Below, in pieces: positions 51,723 to 61,636 of a DNA stretch of 64,000 bases. The notes beneath the pieces are model-generated. The model worked only from the letters and a program-made list of their open reading frames with translations, was not told where the DNA came from and did not search any database. A program made the position numbers and the translations under genes. The stretch is from contig NZ_CAKLBV010000004.1 of NCBI RefSeq assembly GCF_920984675.1, positions 1-64,000 of the forward strand, given 5' to 3'. The DNA comes from Methylobacterium sp. Leaf118 (lineage in GTDB: Bacteria; Pseudomonadota; Alphaproteobacteria; Rhizobiales; Beijerinckiaceae). How positions within the stretch are numbered: the first letter of the stretch is position 1; each line of letters begins with the position of its first letter.

Positions 51723-51751
51723 AATCGAGACATAGCGAGGGAGGACGGCCG

Positions 51752-52708
51752 ATGCGCCAGGTCGGGTTCATCCTGGAGGATGGTTTCCAGGTGATGGGGC
51801 TCGCCGCCCTGTCCGCCTTCGAATTCGCGAACATGCATCTCGGTCGGGAGGCCTATCGGCTGACGGTCATGTCGGAGCGGGGCGGCACCGTGCGCTCGTC
51901 GCTCAGCATCGGCATCGAGACCGAACCGCTGGCCGGCTCCCCCGACACGCTGATGGTGGTCGGCGAGTTGCTCCCACGCCCGCTCTCGCAAGGTTTACGC
52001 GCCTATATCGCCGAAGCCGGTCGGACCTCCCGGCGCATCGCGGGCCTCTGCACCGGGGCCTTCGCCCTGGCCGAGGCGGGCCTGCTCGACGGCCGGGCCG
52101 CGACCACGCACTGGGCCCATTCTCGTGTCCTGCAGGAGCGCTTTCCCCTCATCCGCGTCGACGACGACCGCATCTTCGTATCCGACGGCCCGATCTGGAC
52201 ATCGGCCGGGATGAGCGCGGCGATCGACCTGACCCTGGCGCTGATCGAGGACGATCACGGCGCGGACCTCGCGCGCGCGATCGCCCGCAAGCTCGTCGTC
52301 TATCACCGCCGCCCCGGGGGGCAGTCGCAATTCTCGGCCCTGCTCGAACTCGAGCCGCGCTCGGATCGGATCCGGCGGGCCCTCGTCTATGCCAAGGAGA
52401 ACCTGCGCCGGCCACTGACCGTGGAGGAGCTGGCGCAGGCCGCGAGCGTGAGCCCGCGCCAGTTCAGCCGGCTGTTTCGCGAGGAGACCGGGCAATCCCC
52501 GGCAAAGGCCGTCGAGCGCCTTCGGCTCGAGGCGGCGAAGGCCATGCTGGAGGAGGGCCGCCACGCGATGGACGTGGTCGCCCGCGACACCGGTTTCGTC
52601 GACCGCGACCGGATGCGTCGTGCCTTCCTGCGCGCCTTCGGCCATCCACCGCAGAGCCTGCGCCGCAGCCTGCGGCTGATCGAGGGGGACGACGCCTCCA
52701 TGGCGTGA
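51752..52708 (+). CDS. GlxA-family AraC-type transcriptional regulator
   Basis: A 318-residue protein. Residues about 1-190 form a DJ-1/PfpI-like domain with IAGLCTGAFALAEAGLLDGR. The C-terminal AraC domain has two helix-turn-helix motifs: VEELAQAASVSPRQFSRLFR, and MDVVARDTGFVDRDRMRRAF. It is divergent from the SDR gene, the probable target. The start ATG 51752 follows GAGG. Confidence 0.93.
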   Translation: MRQVGFILEDGFQVMGLAALSAFEFANMHLGREAYRLTVMSERGGTVRSSLSIGIETEPLAGSPDTLMVVGELLPRPLSQGLRAYIAEAGRTSRRIAGLCTGAFALAEAGLLDGRAATTHWAHSRVLQERFPLIRVDDDRIFVSDGPIWTSAGMSAAIDLTLALIEDDHGADLARAIARKLVVYHRRPGGQSQFSALLELEPRSDRIRRALVYAKENLRRPLTVEELAQAASVSPRQFSRLFREETGQSPAKAVERLRLEAAKAMLEEGRHAMDVVARDTGFVDRDRMRRAFLRAFGHPPQSLRRSLRLIEGDDASMA

Positions 52709-52731
52709 TCGCCCGGGCGGCGACCGTCTTG

Positions 52732-53073
52732 TCAGACCTCCGGCGGCGCGCCGGGATTGCCCTCGTAGCGGTCCCGGTGGGCGGCGGTGCGGGCCAGGAG
52801 CAGAAGGGTGACCGGGGTGGTGACGGTCAGGAAGATGCCGATCAACGCGTCGCGCAGGACGAGGCGCCCCTCGAGCAACGACAGGAGCAGCATCGAGCCG
52901 CACAGGATCAGGGCCGTGCCGAGCGTCGCGCCGAGCGTCGGGGCGTGAACGCGCTCGTAGAAGGTTTTCAGGCGGATCAGGCCGAACGCCCCGGTGAGGG
53001 AGAAGCCGGCGCCCGACACCGCCAGCAGGACGACGAGCCATGCGGCCCAGGCCGGCAATGCGCCCTCGTTCAT
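52732..53073 (-). CDS. mrpG: Na+/H+ antiporter subunit MrpG
   Basis: A 113-residue protein with three TM helices. FSLTGAFGLIRLKTFYERVH followed by APTLGATLG is the MnhG/PhaG signature. It is the last gene of the Mrp operon. The ATG at 53073 overlaps the mrpF stop by four bases. Confidence 0.94.
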   Translation of the reverse strand: MNEGALPAWAAWLVVLLAVSGAGFSLTGAFGLIRLKTFYERVHAPTLGATLGTALILCGSMLLLSLLEGRLVLRDALIGIFLTVTTPVTLLLLARTAAHRDRYEGNPGAPPEV

Positions 53074-53354
53074 TGGATCACCTCGCCCTGCATCAGGAAC
53101 TTGGCGAGGGCCACGGTGGCGGTGAAGCCGATCATGCCGAGGATCAGCGCGGCCTCGAAATAGAGTCCGCTGCCGGTGCGCATTCCGTGGACCACGATGG
53201 CCAGCATGCCGTTGAGGTAGAACGTGTCGAGACCGAGGATGCGGTCCTGCGCGCGGGGCCCGCGCAGCATCCGCCACGCGGCGAGCGCCATCGCCAGAAC
53301 CAGCATTCCCTGCGCGAGGCCGAGGCCCCAATCGAGAACGGTGGTGGCGCTCAT
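53070..53354 (-). CDS. mrpF: Na+/H+ antiporter subunit MrpF
   Basis: A 94-residue protein with three TM helices. RMLRGPRAQDRILGLDTFYLN is the family core. The start overlaps the mrpE stop and the stop overlaps the mrpG start. Confidence 0.93.
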   Translation of the reverse strand: MSATTVLDWGLGLAQGMLVLAMALAAWRMLRGPRAQDRILGLDTFYLNGMLAIVVHGMRTGSGLYFEAALILGMIGFTATVALAKFLMQGEVIQ

Positions 53355-53839
53355 GAGAAAATCTCCATCAGGGGGCGCTCGTAGCGGTCCTTCACCCGGC
53401 GCTCCCAGTCGCTGCCCTCGGTGTAGTCGAGGACATGCATGAGCAGGCAGCGCGTGTCAGAATCGTACTGCACCCAGAGCGTTCCGGGCGTGGCCGTGAG
53501 GATGATCGCCAGGACCGTGAGGCCGTAGGGCTCGCGCAGGTCGAGCGGCACCGTGACGAAGCCTGTCCGCCGCTCGCCCCGGCGCAGACCGAGGATGACG
53601 CGGGCCACGTCGAGGTTGGAGCGAACCATATCGTAGAGGACGATCCCCAGGAGGCGGACGATCGTGGCCGGCGCGCGCACCCGCACCGGCCGGGGCTGCA
53701 ACGCCCCCATCACCGCGGGCACGGTCAGCCCCACGAGGAGCGCGAGCAGCACATTGCCCGGCGTCGGCGGCGCATTGAGCACCAGCCAGGTCAGGGTCAA
53801 AGCCGCCGACAGGAGCGGGTAGGGCAGGATCCGGCTCAC
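53351..53839 (-). CDS. mrpE: Na+/H+ antiporter subunit MrpE
   Basis: A 162-residue protein. ALTLTWLVLNAPPTPGNVLL opens it; a two-TM N-terminal part is followed by a soluble ferredoxin-like tail (TATPGTLWVQYDSDTRCLLM). The GTG start at 53839 overlaps the mrpD stop by four bases. Confidence 0.92.
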   Translation of the reverse strand: MSRILPYPLLSAALTLTWLVLNAPPTPGNVLLALLVGLTVPAVMGALQPRPVRVRAPATIVRLLGIVLYDMVRSNLDVARVILGLRRGERRTGFVTVPLDLREPYGLTVLAIILTATPGTLWVQYDSDTRCLLMHVLDYTEGSDWERRVKDRYERPLMEIFS

Positions 53840-55440
53840 GGGCGGCCTCCTTCGGCTGCGCCGAGGACCGCGTGGACGTAATCCTGCGGCCGGCTCAGCC
53901 ACGCGACCGTCGCGTCGGCATAGGCGAGGACGGGGCCACCCCACAGGGCGAGCACGAGGCAGGCCACGAGCAGGCCGGCGATGGCCACGAATTCCGGCGC
54001 GCGCAGCACCGGGGCGGGATCGTCGCTCGGCACCCACAGGCTGAAGATGCCGAGCCGCACCAGGGGCATCAGCGTGCCGAAGCTCGACAGCGTCAGCGCC
54101 GCGATCAGCCCCCAGGCCGATGCCGTCATCGTCCCGCTCGTCAGGCCGGAGAACATCGCGAGCTTGCCGACGAAACCGGCGAGCGGGGGGATGCCCGCGA
54201 GCATCAGCGTGCAGACGAGGAAGCAGACGCCCAGGATCGACACCGCGGCGGGGATCGCCCGGCCGACCTCCGTCGCCTCCGGGTCGTCGAAGGGATCGCG
54301 GTACTCGTCGGCGAAGACCGGCTTCGTCGCCTCCGCCGGATCGCGGCCCCGCTGGAGGATCTCGGCGAGCAGGAACAGGGCGCCGGCCGCGAGGGTCGAG
54401 CCGACGAGGTAGTAGAGGGCCCCGGACAACGCCCGCTCGCTGCCGGTCCCGAGCGCGGCCAGCACCGTGCCCGAGGAGATCATCACGGCGTAGCCCGCCG
54501 CCCGGGTCAGTTCCCGCGCGGCCAGAATCCCGATCGTGCCAAAGCCGATCGTGGCGAGGCCCGCCGCGAGGATGCAGCTCTGGGCGTATCCGGCGGACAG
54601 GCCCTCCCCGAACAGGAGCAGGCTCAACCGCACCACGACATAGACCCCCACCTTGCTGAGGATGGCCAGGATCGCGGCCGCGGGGGCGCTCGCCGCCGCG
54701 TAGGTGGTCGGAAGCCAGAAGCCGAGGGGCCAGGCGCTGCACTTGATCAGGAAGGCCAGGCCGAGCACCGCGCAGCCGACCTCGAACAGGCCCACCTCGT
54801 CAACGGACGGGGCGGCGAGGCGCCGGGCGAGGTCGGCCATGTTGAGGGTGCCGGTCGTGCCGTAGATCAGGCTGACGCCGACGAGGAAGAACAGCGAGGC
54901 CACGAGGTTGACGGCGATGTAGCCGAGCCCGGCCCGGATCCGGACCTCGCCCGAGCCGTGCAGGACGAGGCCGTAGGAGGCGGCCAGCATCACCTCGAAG
55001 AACACGAACAGGTTGAACAGATCGCCGGTGAGGAAGGCGCCGTTCACGCCCATCAGGAGCAGCAGGAACAGGCCGTGGAAGCGCGGCCCCGCTCCGCCCC
55101 ATCGGGCAAAGGAGAAGACGAGGGCGCACAGGCCGAGGAGATTGGCGAGCGCCAGCATCGGGGCCGAGAGCCGGTCCGCCACCAGCACGATGCCGTAGGG
55201 CGCGGCCCAGTTGCCCAGGCGGTAGACCTGCGCCGCCTCACCCGCGCGCCCGACGAGGACGAGGGCGATGCCGAGCAGGACCAGCACCGTGGCGAGGCTG
55301 AGGGCCCCCTTCAGCTGCCGGCGGCGTTCGTCCATGAGGAACATCGCCCCGGCGACCGCGATCGGCAGCACCACCGGCAGGACGACGAGATGGTCGGACC
55401 ACGCGCTCACGGCGGGAACGTTCGCGGCGACGCCGGTCAT
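53836..55440 (-). CDS. mrpD: Na+/H+ antiporter subunit MrpD
   Basis: A 534-residue polytopic protein homologous to complex I NuoN/NuoM. The proton-translocation region has VFFEVMLAASYGLVLHGSGE (key Glu) and a Lys in ILSKVGVYVVVRLSLLLF. The ATG at 55440 overlaps the mrpC stop. With MrpA it forms the ion-conducting core. Confidence 0.95.
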   Translation of the reverse strand: MTGVAANVPAVSAWSDHLVVLPVVLPIAVAGAMFLMDERRRQLKGALSLATVLVLLGIALVLVGRAGEAAQVYRLGNWAAPYGIVLVADRLSAPMLALANLLGLCALVFSFARWGGAGPRFHGLFLLLLMGVNGAFLTGDLFNLFVFFEVMLAASYGLVLHGSGEVRIRAGLGYIAVNLVASLFFLVGVSLIYGTTGTLNMADLARRLAAPSVDEVGLFEVGCAVLGLAFLIKCSAWPLGFWLPTTYAAASAPAAAILAILSKVGVYVVVRLSLLLFGEGLSAGYAQSCILAAGLATIGFGTIGILAARELTRAAGYAVMISSGTVLAALGTGSERALSGALYYLVGSTLAAGALFLLAEILQRGRDPAEATKPVFADEYRDPFDDPEATEVGRAIPAAVSILGVCFLVCTLMLAGIPPLAGFVGKLAMFSGLTSGTMTASAWGLIAALTLSSFGTLMPLVRLGIFSLWVPSDDPAPVLRAPEFVAIAGLLVACLVLALWGGPVLAYADATVAWLSRPQDYVHAVLGAAEGGRP

Positions 55441-55805
55441 GGGAGGGGGTTCCCGGGATGCGGCTCGACCCGGTGCGGCTCGCGGCCGTCGACGTGGTCG
55501 CTGCCGGTGACGCCGCGGGCGGCCAGCAGGACGACGAGGAACAGAGCCGTCAGCGCGAAGCTGATCACCAGGGCGGTGAGGACGAGGGCCTGCGGCACCG
55601 GATCGTCCACCGAGACGATCTCGGGTACGGCGCCCAGCACCGGCGGTGCGCCGACGGTGAGGCGGCCCATGGCGAAGATGAACAGGTTGACGGCGTAGCT
55701 CAGCAGCGAGAGGCCGAGCACGACCTGGAACGTGCGCGGCCGCAGCATCAGCCAGACGCCGGAGGCGGCGAAGACGCCGATGCCCGCCGACAGGACGAGT
55801 TCCAT
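55437..55805 (-). CDS. mrpC: Na+/H+ antiporter subunit MrpC
   Basis: A 122-residue NuoK-like protein with three TM helices. QVVLGLSLLSYAVNLFIFAM and PVPQALVLTALVISFA are diagnostic. Its ATG overlaps the mrpA stop by one base. Confidence 0.94.
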   Translation of the reverse strand: MELVLSAGIGVFAASGVWLMLRPRTFQVVLGLSLLSYAVNLFIFAMGRLTVGAPPVLGAVPEIVSVDDPVPQALVLTALVISFALTALFLVVLLAARGVTGSDHVDGREPHRVEPHPGNPLP

Positions 55806-58747
55806 CAGGCGGGCTCCTTCTCGGCCATGCGCTCGGCGGCGGCAGCGGCCTCGGCATCCGCGGCGCGGGTGCGGCGCAGGGATTGGTGGGCGAGCGCCAC
55901 GAGCATCAAGGCGCTCGCACCCACCACCAGGACCATGATGCCGAGATCGAACAGGAGGGCGCTGGCGACCGGCACCTTCCCGAGCAGCGGCGGCTCCCAA
56001 TAGGCGAAGAAGGCGGTGAGATACGGACGCCCGAACAGCCAGGAACCGGCGCCGGCGAGCGCGGCGATCAGCATCCCGGCGCCGATCCACGCGATCGGCT
56101 GGATGCGCAGGCGCTGCTCCACCCACTCGGCGCCGTTGGCCATGTATTGCAGCATGAAGGCGACGGTCATGGCGATGCCCGCCGCGAAGCCGCCGCCCGG
56201 CAGGTCGTGGCCGCGCAGGAACAGGTGCAGCGCGAGCAGCACGATGAAGGGGAACAGCCAGGTCGTCACGAGGCGGGGCACCAGCAGGGCGTCGGCGGTG
56301 GTCTGCCCCGGCTCGCGGCCCTCGCGGGCACCGTCATAGGCGTCGTAGCGCACCTGCTGGAGCGGCCGCTCCAGACTGTCGGGGGCGGGACGGAAGCGGC
56401 GCAGCAGAGCGAAGACCGTGAGGCCGACGACGCCCAGCACGCAGATTTCGCCCAGGGTATCGAAGGCCCGGAAATCCACGAGCAGCACGTTGACGACGTT
56501 GCGCCCGCCCGCCTGCGGATAGGCCTCCTCGACGAACCAGCGGCTGATGCCGTCGACCGCCGGGCGCGTCATCACCGCGTAGGCGAGCCCCGCCATCCCG
56601 AAGCCGACGAGCCCGGCGATGCACAGGTCGATCAGGCGGCGGCGGCGGCCCCGCGCTTCCTCGGAGGCCGGGACGGGAATCGCCGCGTTCCGCTTGGGCA
56701 GCCAGCGCAGGCCGAGCAGCAGCATCACCGTGGTGACGATCTCGACGAGGATCTGCGTGACGGCGAGATCGGGGGCCGACAGCCACAGGAAGGTCAGGCT
56801 GCTGACGAGGCCCGCCCCGCCGACGAAGATCGTCGCGGACAGGCGGTGATACTTCGCCCGCTCGGCCGCGCCGATCGCACAGGCGGCGCCCACGAGCCAC
56901 ATCAGGGCGAAGGCCGGATCGAACTCCGTCATCCGTCCGGGCGCGATCAGGTCGAGTCCGCGGGCGGTCCCGGCGGCGAGCGCCGCCGTGAGGGCGGCGA
57001 GGAACAGGATGCGTAGCTGCGGCTGAAGGCGTTCGGTGCCGAGCCAACCCTCGAGGACGCGGGCGCCGCGCACGAGGCCGGTCATCGCCCGCTCGAACAG
57101 CCAGCCGCCGTCGAGCCGGTCCATCAGCCACGGCCCGCCGCGGGGATTGGTGTTGATGCGCGCGCCGAAGGCCCGATAGAGCACGACGCCGCCGATCAGG
57201 GCCCCGACGCTCATGGCGAGCGGGGTGTTGAAGCCGTGCCAGATCGCGAGATCGTAGTCGGGCGTGCGCGCGCCGAGCACCGCCCGCACCGCGCTCTCCA
57301 GCACCGGCCCGATGGTGAGATTGGGCACGAGGCCGATGGCGATGCAGGTCAGAACCAGCGCCTCGATGGGGATACGCATCCAGCGCACCGGCTCGTGCGG
57401 CGCGTGCGGCAGGTCGTGCGGGGGCGGGCCGAAGAAGGTCTGGCGGATGAAGCGCAGGGAGTAGAGCACGGTGAAGGCGGAGGCGAGGGTCGCCAGCACC
57501 GGCAGCGCGAGGTGGAGCGGGTGGTCGCCCGCGTTGTCGACGGCCTCCGACAGGAACATCTCCTTGGACAGGAAGCCGTTGAGCAGCGGCACCCCGGCCA
57601 TCGCGGCGGCGGCCACCATCGCCAGCGTCGCCGTGTAGGGCATCGCGCGCCACAGCCCGCTCAGGCGGCGCATGTCGCGGGTCCCGGTCTCGTGGTCGAT
57701 GATGCCGGCCGCCATGAACAGCGACGCCTTGAAGGTCGCGTGGTTCACGACGTGGAAGATCGCCGCGACGACGGCGAGGGGAGAGTCGAGACCGAGCAGG
57801 AGGGTGATCAGCCCGAGATGGCTGATGGTCGAATAGGCCAGAAGCCCCTTCAGGTCGTGCTGGAAGATCGCGCTCCAGGCACCGACGAGCAGCGTCGCCA
57901 TGCCGGCCCCGCCGACGATCCAGTACCAGCTCTCGGTGCCCGACAGGACCGGCCAGAACCGGATCATCAGGAAGATGCCGGCCTTCACCATGGTGGCCGA
58001 GTGCAGATAGGCGCTGATCGGCGTCGGCGCCGCCATGGCGCGGGGCAGCCAGATATGGAACGGGAACTGCGCCGACTTGGTCAGCGCGCCGGCCAGCACG
58101 AGGACCAGGGCCGGCACGTAGAGCGGGCTGTTGCGGATCGCATCACCGGAAGCCAGCACCGCGTCGAGATCGTAGCTGCCGACGATCTGCCCGATCAGGA
58201 TCATGCCGACCAGCAGGCAGAGGCCGCCCGCGGCCGTGATGGTCAGCGCCATTCGGGCGCCGTCGCGGGCGGAGGCGTTGTCGGACCAGTAGCCGATCAG
58301 CAGGAACGAGACGACGGAGGTCAGCTCCCAGAACACGACGAGCTGGATCAGGTTGCCCGACAAGACGATGCCGAGCATCGCGCCGACGAAGGCGAGGAAG
58401 AAACAGAACAGGCGCGGCACCGGGTCGGCGGCCGCCATGTAGTAGCGGGCGTAGAGCACCACCAGCGCGCCGATCCCCAGCACCAGCATCGCGAACAGCC
58501 AGGCCAGGCTGTCGAGCCGCAGGACGATGCGGACCCCCAGCGTCGGCAGCCAATCCACCGCCCACACGACGGGGCCGGCGCCGGAGACCGTCGGATAGAG
58601 GCTCGCGATGCAGGCGAGGCTCACGAGCATCACGCCGCCCGCCAGGATCGCGGCGGTATTGCGGGCCGAACCCGGCAGGCAGATCGCCACGGCGCTGCCG
58701 AGGAACGGAAGGATCGCGGCGAGGGCGACGAGCAGGTGAGGCGACAT
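55805..58747 (-). CDS. mrpA: Na+/H+ antiporter subunit MrpA, fused with MrpB
   Basis: A 980-residue membrane protein. The NuoL-like part (about 1-500) has VFWELTSVVSFLLIGYW with the key Glu and GALTKSAQFPFHIWLPRAM. It is followed by the MrpA C-terminal NuoJ-like part (about 600-780). The last 180 or so residues (VTTWLFPFIVLLALHLFLRG; LPGGGFAAGIAMTVAFMLQY) are an MrpB domain, so no separate mrpB exists. This matches the six-gene group 2 Mrp/Pha operons. ATG 58747 is preferred over an upstream TTG. The system expels Na+ or K+ and supports pH balance. Confidence 0.95.
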   Translation of the reverse strand: MSPHLLVALAAILPFLGSAVAICLPGSARNTAAILAGGVMLVSLACIASLYPTVSGAGPVVWAVDWLPTLGVRIVLRLDSLAWLFAMLVLGIGALVVLYARYYMAAADPVPRLFCFFLAFVGAMLGIVLSGNLIQLVVFWELTSVVSFLLIGYWSDNASARDGARMALTITAAGGLCLLVGMILIGQIVGSYDLDAVLASGDAIRNSPLYVPALVLVLAGALTKSAQFPFHIWLPRAMAAPTPISAYLHSATMVKAGIFLMIRFWPVLSGTESWYWIVGGAGMATLLVGAWSAIFQHDLKGLLAYSTISHLGLITLLLGLDSPLAVVAAIFHVVNHATFKASLFMAAGIIDHETGTRDMRRLSGLWRAMPYTATLAMVAAAAMAGVPLLNGFLSKEMFLSEAVDNAGDHPLHLALPVLATLASAFTVLYSLRFIRQTFFGPPPHDLPHAPHEPVRWMRIPIEALVLTCIAIGLVPNLTIGPVLESAVRAVLGARTPDYDLAIWHGFNTPLAMSVGALIGGVVLYRAFGARINTNPRGGPWLMDRLDGGWLFERAMTGLVRGARVLEGWLGTERLQPQLRILFLAALTAALAAGTARGLDLIAPGRMTEFDPAFALMWLVGAACAIGAAERAKYHRLSATIFVGGAGLVSSLTFLWLSAPDLAVTQILVEIVTTVMLLLGLRWLPKRNAAIPVPASEEARGRRRRLIDLCIAGLVGFGMAGLAYAVMTRPAVDGISRWFVEEAYPQAGGRNVVNVLLVDFRAFDTLGEICVLGVVGLTVFALLRRFRPAPDSLERPLQQVRYDAYDGAREGREPGQTTADALLVPRLVTTWLFPFIVLLALHLFLRGHDLPGGGFAAGIAMTVAFMLQYMANGAEWVEQRLRIQPIAWIGAGMLIAALAGAGSWLFGRPYLTAFFAYWEPPLLGKVPVASALLFDLGIMVLVVGASALMLVALAHQSLRRTRAADAEAAAAAERMAEKEPA

Positions 58748-58985
58748 CGGTGGGGGCAAGGATGAACTCGCGGGCCGGACACCACCCGGTCAGGTGATGG
58801 GGCCATCCATCGGGGCAGGGGACACGTCTCGCCGGGCGCTTCTAGCAGAAGCACGCGCGGCGCGAACCGCGCCTATGAGGCCAAGGTAGGCGCGAGCCAT
58901 GTCCGGGGCGAGGGAATTGTCGCGCGCCTCAGCCGTGCAGCCCGTCGCGCGCCGCCGGAGCGGGGACACCGTCCCCCGACGCCCC

Positions 58986-59939
58986 TCAGGCGGCACCGGG
59001 CGCGCCGGCCGCCTCGAAGCCCCCGGCCGCCGTCCTGAGCCAGGCGGCGCCGCAGGCCTTGGCGAGTTCGCGCACTCGCAGGATGTAGCTCTGCCGCTCG
59101 GTGACCGAGATGACGCCACGGGCGTCGAGCAGGTTGAAGACGTGGCTGGCCTTGATGCACTGGTCATAGGCCGGCTGGACCATGCCGTGGCGCTCGCCCT
59201 CGGACGCGGGAGCGCCGGTCTCGAGATAGAGGCGGCAGGCCTTCTCCGCGTCGGTGAACTGGCGAAACAGCATCGCGGTGTCCGCGGCCTCGAAATTGTG
59301 GCGCGAATATTCCTGCTCCGCCTGCAGGAACACGTCGCCGTAAGTGACCTTCGCCGCGCCCTCGGCCCCGTTGAAGTTGAGGTCGTAGACGTTCTCAACC
59401 CCCTGCACGTACATGGCGAGGCGCTCCAGCCCGTAGGTCAGCTCGCCCGCCACCGGGGCGCATTCGAAGCCCGCGACCTGCTGGAAATAGGTGAACTGGC
59501 TCACCTCCATCCCGTCGCACCAGCATTCCCAGCCGAGGCCCCAGGCGCCGAGCGTCGGACTCTCCCAATCGTCCTCGACGAAGCGGATGTCGTGCAGGTG
59601 CAGATCGACCCCGATCGCCTCGAGCGAGGCGAGATAGAGTTCCTGGAGGTTCGGCGGGTTCGGCTTCAGGATGACCTGGAACTGGTAATAGTGCTGCAGC
59701 CGGTTCGGGTTCTCGCCGTAGCGCCCGTCCTTGGGCCGGCGCGAGGGCTGGACATAGGCCGCCTTCCAGGGCTTCGGCCCCAGGGCCCGCAGGGTCGTGG
59801 CCGGATGGAAGGTGCCGGCGCCGACCTCCATGTCGTAGGGCTGCAGGATCACGCAGCCCTGGGCCGCCCAGAAGCGCTGAAGCGTCAGGATCAGGCCCTG
59901 GAACGAGCGGGTGGGCGAGAGATCGGCGTCGCTCGGCAT
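58986..59939 (-). CDS. glyQ: Glycyl-tRNA synthetase alpha subunit
   Basis: A 317-residue alpha chain of the tetrameric enzyme. [40 protein letters not shown] and [19 protein letters not shown] are the class II catalytic signatures. The start at 59939 gives [14 protein letters not shown]. The beta subunit gene glyS, usually just downstream, is not there; the Mrp operon follows instead. Confidence 0.97.
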   Translation of the reverse strand: MPSDADLSPTRSFQGLILTLQRFWAAQGCVILQPYDMEVGAGTFHPATTLRALGPKPWKAAYVQPSRRPKDGRYGENPNRLQHYYQFQVILKPNPPNLQELYLASLEAIGVDLHLHDIRFVEDDWESPTLGAWGLGWECWCDGMEVSQFTYFQQVAGFECAPVAGELTYGLERLAMYVQGVENVYDLNFNGAEGAAKVTYGDVFLQAEQEYSRHNFEAADTAMLFRQFTDAEKACRLYLETGAPASEGERHGMVQPAYDQCIKASHVFNLLDARGVISVTERQSYILRVRELAKACGAAWLRTAAGGFEAAGAPGAA

Positions 59940-60103
59940 CTCGGGGTCCGACGGCAGGAAAACAGGAGCCGACCGTTTAGAGCGCCCGCCGCCGCAGGGG
60001 AAGCCAGCCCGGTCGCCGAAGGCGGCGCGCGCGAACGCGGAATCCCGGTGCGGCCCAGCACATATTTTCTCCACCAAACCTTTCACAGAGGGAACAGCAA
60101 AGG

Positions 60104-60126
60104 TTGCCGCCAAGTTAATGCGGCAA
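60104..60126. promoter_or_regulatory. Inverted repeat upstream of a small secreted protein
   Basis: TTGCCGC-N9-GCGGCAA is a perfect 7-bp inverted repeat (8 of 9 if extended one base further on each side), about 55 bases before the ATG at 60180 and 165 bases before glyQ. Confidence 0.45.
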
Positions 60127-60179
60127 TCGAACAGCCACGCTTCGCCCCTCGGGCGTCCCAGATCACGGCTTGGACCATC

Positions 60180-60422
60180 ATGCGCAAGGGAATGACCATC
60201 TTCGCCGCCCTCGTCGCGGCCTCGCTCGCCGCCACGCCCCTGGTGATGGGCGCCTCGGCGCTCGCCACCTCGAACGGGCCCGACACCGTCGAGACCCGGG
60301 TGGCCATCACCCCCGTCGAGATCGCCCCCGTGGCCGCCCCGGCCGCGCCGGAGACCTGCACCCGCAAGGTCCGGGTCGTGTACAGCGGCTACGCCGCCGC
60401 CCCGGCCGGCTGCCTGCGCTGA
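60180..60422 (+). CDS. Small secreted hypothetical protein
   Basis: An 80-residue protein with a signal peptide (hydrophobic [18 protein letters not shown], cleavage near SALA). The mature part of about 50 residues is Ala/Pro/Val-rich and carries two Cys (ETCTRK and AGCLR) that could form a disulfide. No family recognised. It is divergent from glyQ and converges on a TetR gene four bases away. Confidence 0.65.
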   Translation: MRKGMTIFAALVAASLAATPLVMGASALATSNGPDTVETRVAITPVEIAPVAAPAAPETCTRKVRVVYSGYAAAPAGCLR

Positions 60423-60426
60423 CCGG

Positions 60427-60990
60427 TCAGGCGGGCGCCCGGCTCCGCGCCCGCAGGCCGGCCAGCACCCGCTCGAAGGCCTCCGGGCGGTCGAGGGCGC
60501 GCGCCAGGACGAGGGCGCCCTGGATGCCCCCGACGATCTCCTCGGCGCGGGCCTCGGCCCCATCCGGCGGATGTCCGGCGCGGACGAGCGCGGCAGCGAG
60601 GGCTTCCACCCACAGCGCGAAGTAGCGGCGCAGGGCCGCCGCGAAGCGGTCGCGGGCGTCGCTGAGGCTGAGCGCTCCGACCAGGCAGACGCGACGCCCG
60701 GAGCGGAAATAGGCCGTGACGGTCTCGAACATGGCCGCGACGGCCGCGTCGGGATCCTGCGCCTCCCGCAGCGGACGGAAGACCGCGCCTTCGAACCAGC
60801 CCTCGATCTCGGCGAGCACGGCCTCGGCCATCTCGGCCTTCCCGCCGGGGAAGAAGTGGTAGAGGCTCCCCTTGCCCAAACCTGTCGCCTTCGCGATCAG
60901 GGACAGACTCGCCCCCTCGTAGCCGTGCTCGCGAAAGGTCTCGGCGAGGGGCGCCAGCAGGTCGCCCCGCTCCGTGACGGTGCGGGCCAC
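60427..60990 (-). CDS. TetR-family transcriptional regulator
   Basis: A 187-residue repressor. The helix-turn-helix is [20 protein letters not shown] at about residues 28-47; the ligand domain is helical. It starts with GTG 60990, one base after the stop of the NTF2-like gene, forming a two-gene operon. A 37-base inverted repeat upstream of that operon is the probable autoregulatory operator. Confidence 0.93.
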   Translation of the reverse strand: MARTVTERGDLLAPLAETFREHGYEGASLSLIAKATGLGKGSLYHFFPGGKAEMAEAVLAEIEGWFEGAVFRPLREAQDPDAAVAAMFETVTAYFRSGRRVCLVGALSLSDARDRFAAALRRYFALWVEALAAALVRAGHPPDGAEARAEEIVGGIQGALVLARALDRPEAFERVLAGLRARSRAPA

Positions 60991-60991
60991 C

Positions 60992-61456
60992 TCAGAGTCC
61001 GAGATCGCTCAAGGACGGATGGTCGTCGGGGCGGCGGCCGAGCGGCCAGTGGTAGGCCCGGTCGGTCGCCGCGATCGGACGGTCGTTGATCGAGGCGATC
61101 CGCAGCCGCATCAGCCCGGCCTCGTCGAACTCCCAGTTCTCGTTGCCGTAGGAGCGGAACCACTGCCCGCTGTCGTCGCGCCACTCATAGGCGAAGCGCA
61201 CGGCGATCCGGTTCTCGTGGTGGGCCCAGACTTCCTTGATGAGGCGGTAATCGAGTTCGCGCGCCCATTTGCGGGTCAGGAAGGCTGCGATCTGGTCGCG
61301 CCCCTGGATGAACTCGGCCCGATTCCGCCACTGGCTGTCCGGCGTGTAGGCGAGCGCCACCCGCGCCGGATCGCGGCTGTTCCAGGCATCCTCGGCCATG
61401 CGGGCCTTCTGCGCCGCGGTCTCGGCGGTGAAGGGCGGGAGCGGTGGGCGGGACAT
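60992..61456 (-). CDS. NTF2-like (DUF1348/SnoaL-type) protein
   Basis: A 154-residue single-domain protein. [20 protein letters not shown], then [13 protein letters not shown] and [17 protein letters not shown], are hallmarks of the DUF1348 branch of the NTF2 superfamily. It is small, cytosolic and of unknown reaction. It is co-transcribed with the TetR regulator downstream. The ATG at 61456 lies 12 bases from the operator. Confidence 0.88.
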   Translation of the reverse strand: MSRPPLPPFTAETAAQKARMAEDAWNSRDPARVALAYTPDSQWRNRAEFIQGRDQIAAFLTRKWARELDYRLIKEVWAHHENRIAVRFAYEWRDDSGQWFRSYGNENWEFDEAGLMRLRIASINDRPIAATDRAYHWPLGRRPDDHPSLSDLGL

Positions 61457-61468
61457 GGCGGTACCTTT

Positions 61469-61505
61469 CTGTACTAATCGGTCAATCGTGTACCGATTGG
61501 TACAG
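61469..61505. promoter_or_regulatory. TetR-type operator
   Basis: CTGTACTAATCGGT and ACCGATTGGTACAG form an inverted repeat with 13 of 14 positions paired and a 9-base spacer. It lies directly upstream of the NTF2-TetR operon and 130 bases from the divergent ABM gene. Confidence 0.8.
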
Positions 61506-61636
61506 GAAGTTCTCGGATGAGGCAACCCGAGCGAGGGCGCGCCGACCCTTCCGTGCTCGGCAGACTGGGTGATCGCCGACGTCCGGAGGCGGATTGCACC
61601 ACAAAGTAGCATGATATATATCTTGATAACTTATTG

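Noticed and set aside
57236..58765. Plus-strand open frame of more than 500 codons opposite mrpA
   Set aside because: His/Arg/Gln-rich with no domain pattern; it lies entirely over the conserved MrpA.
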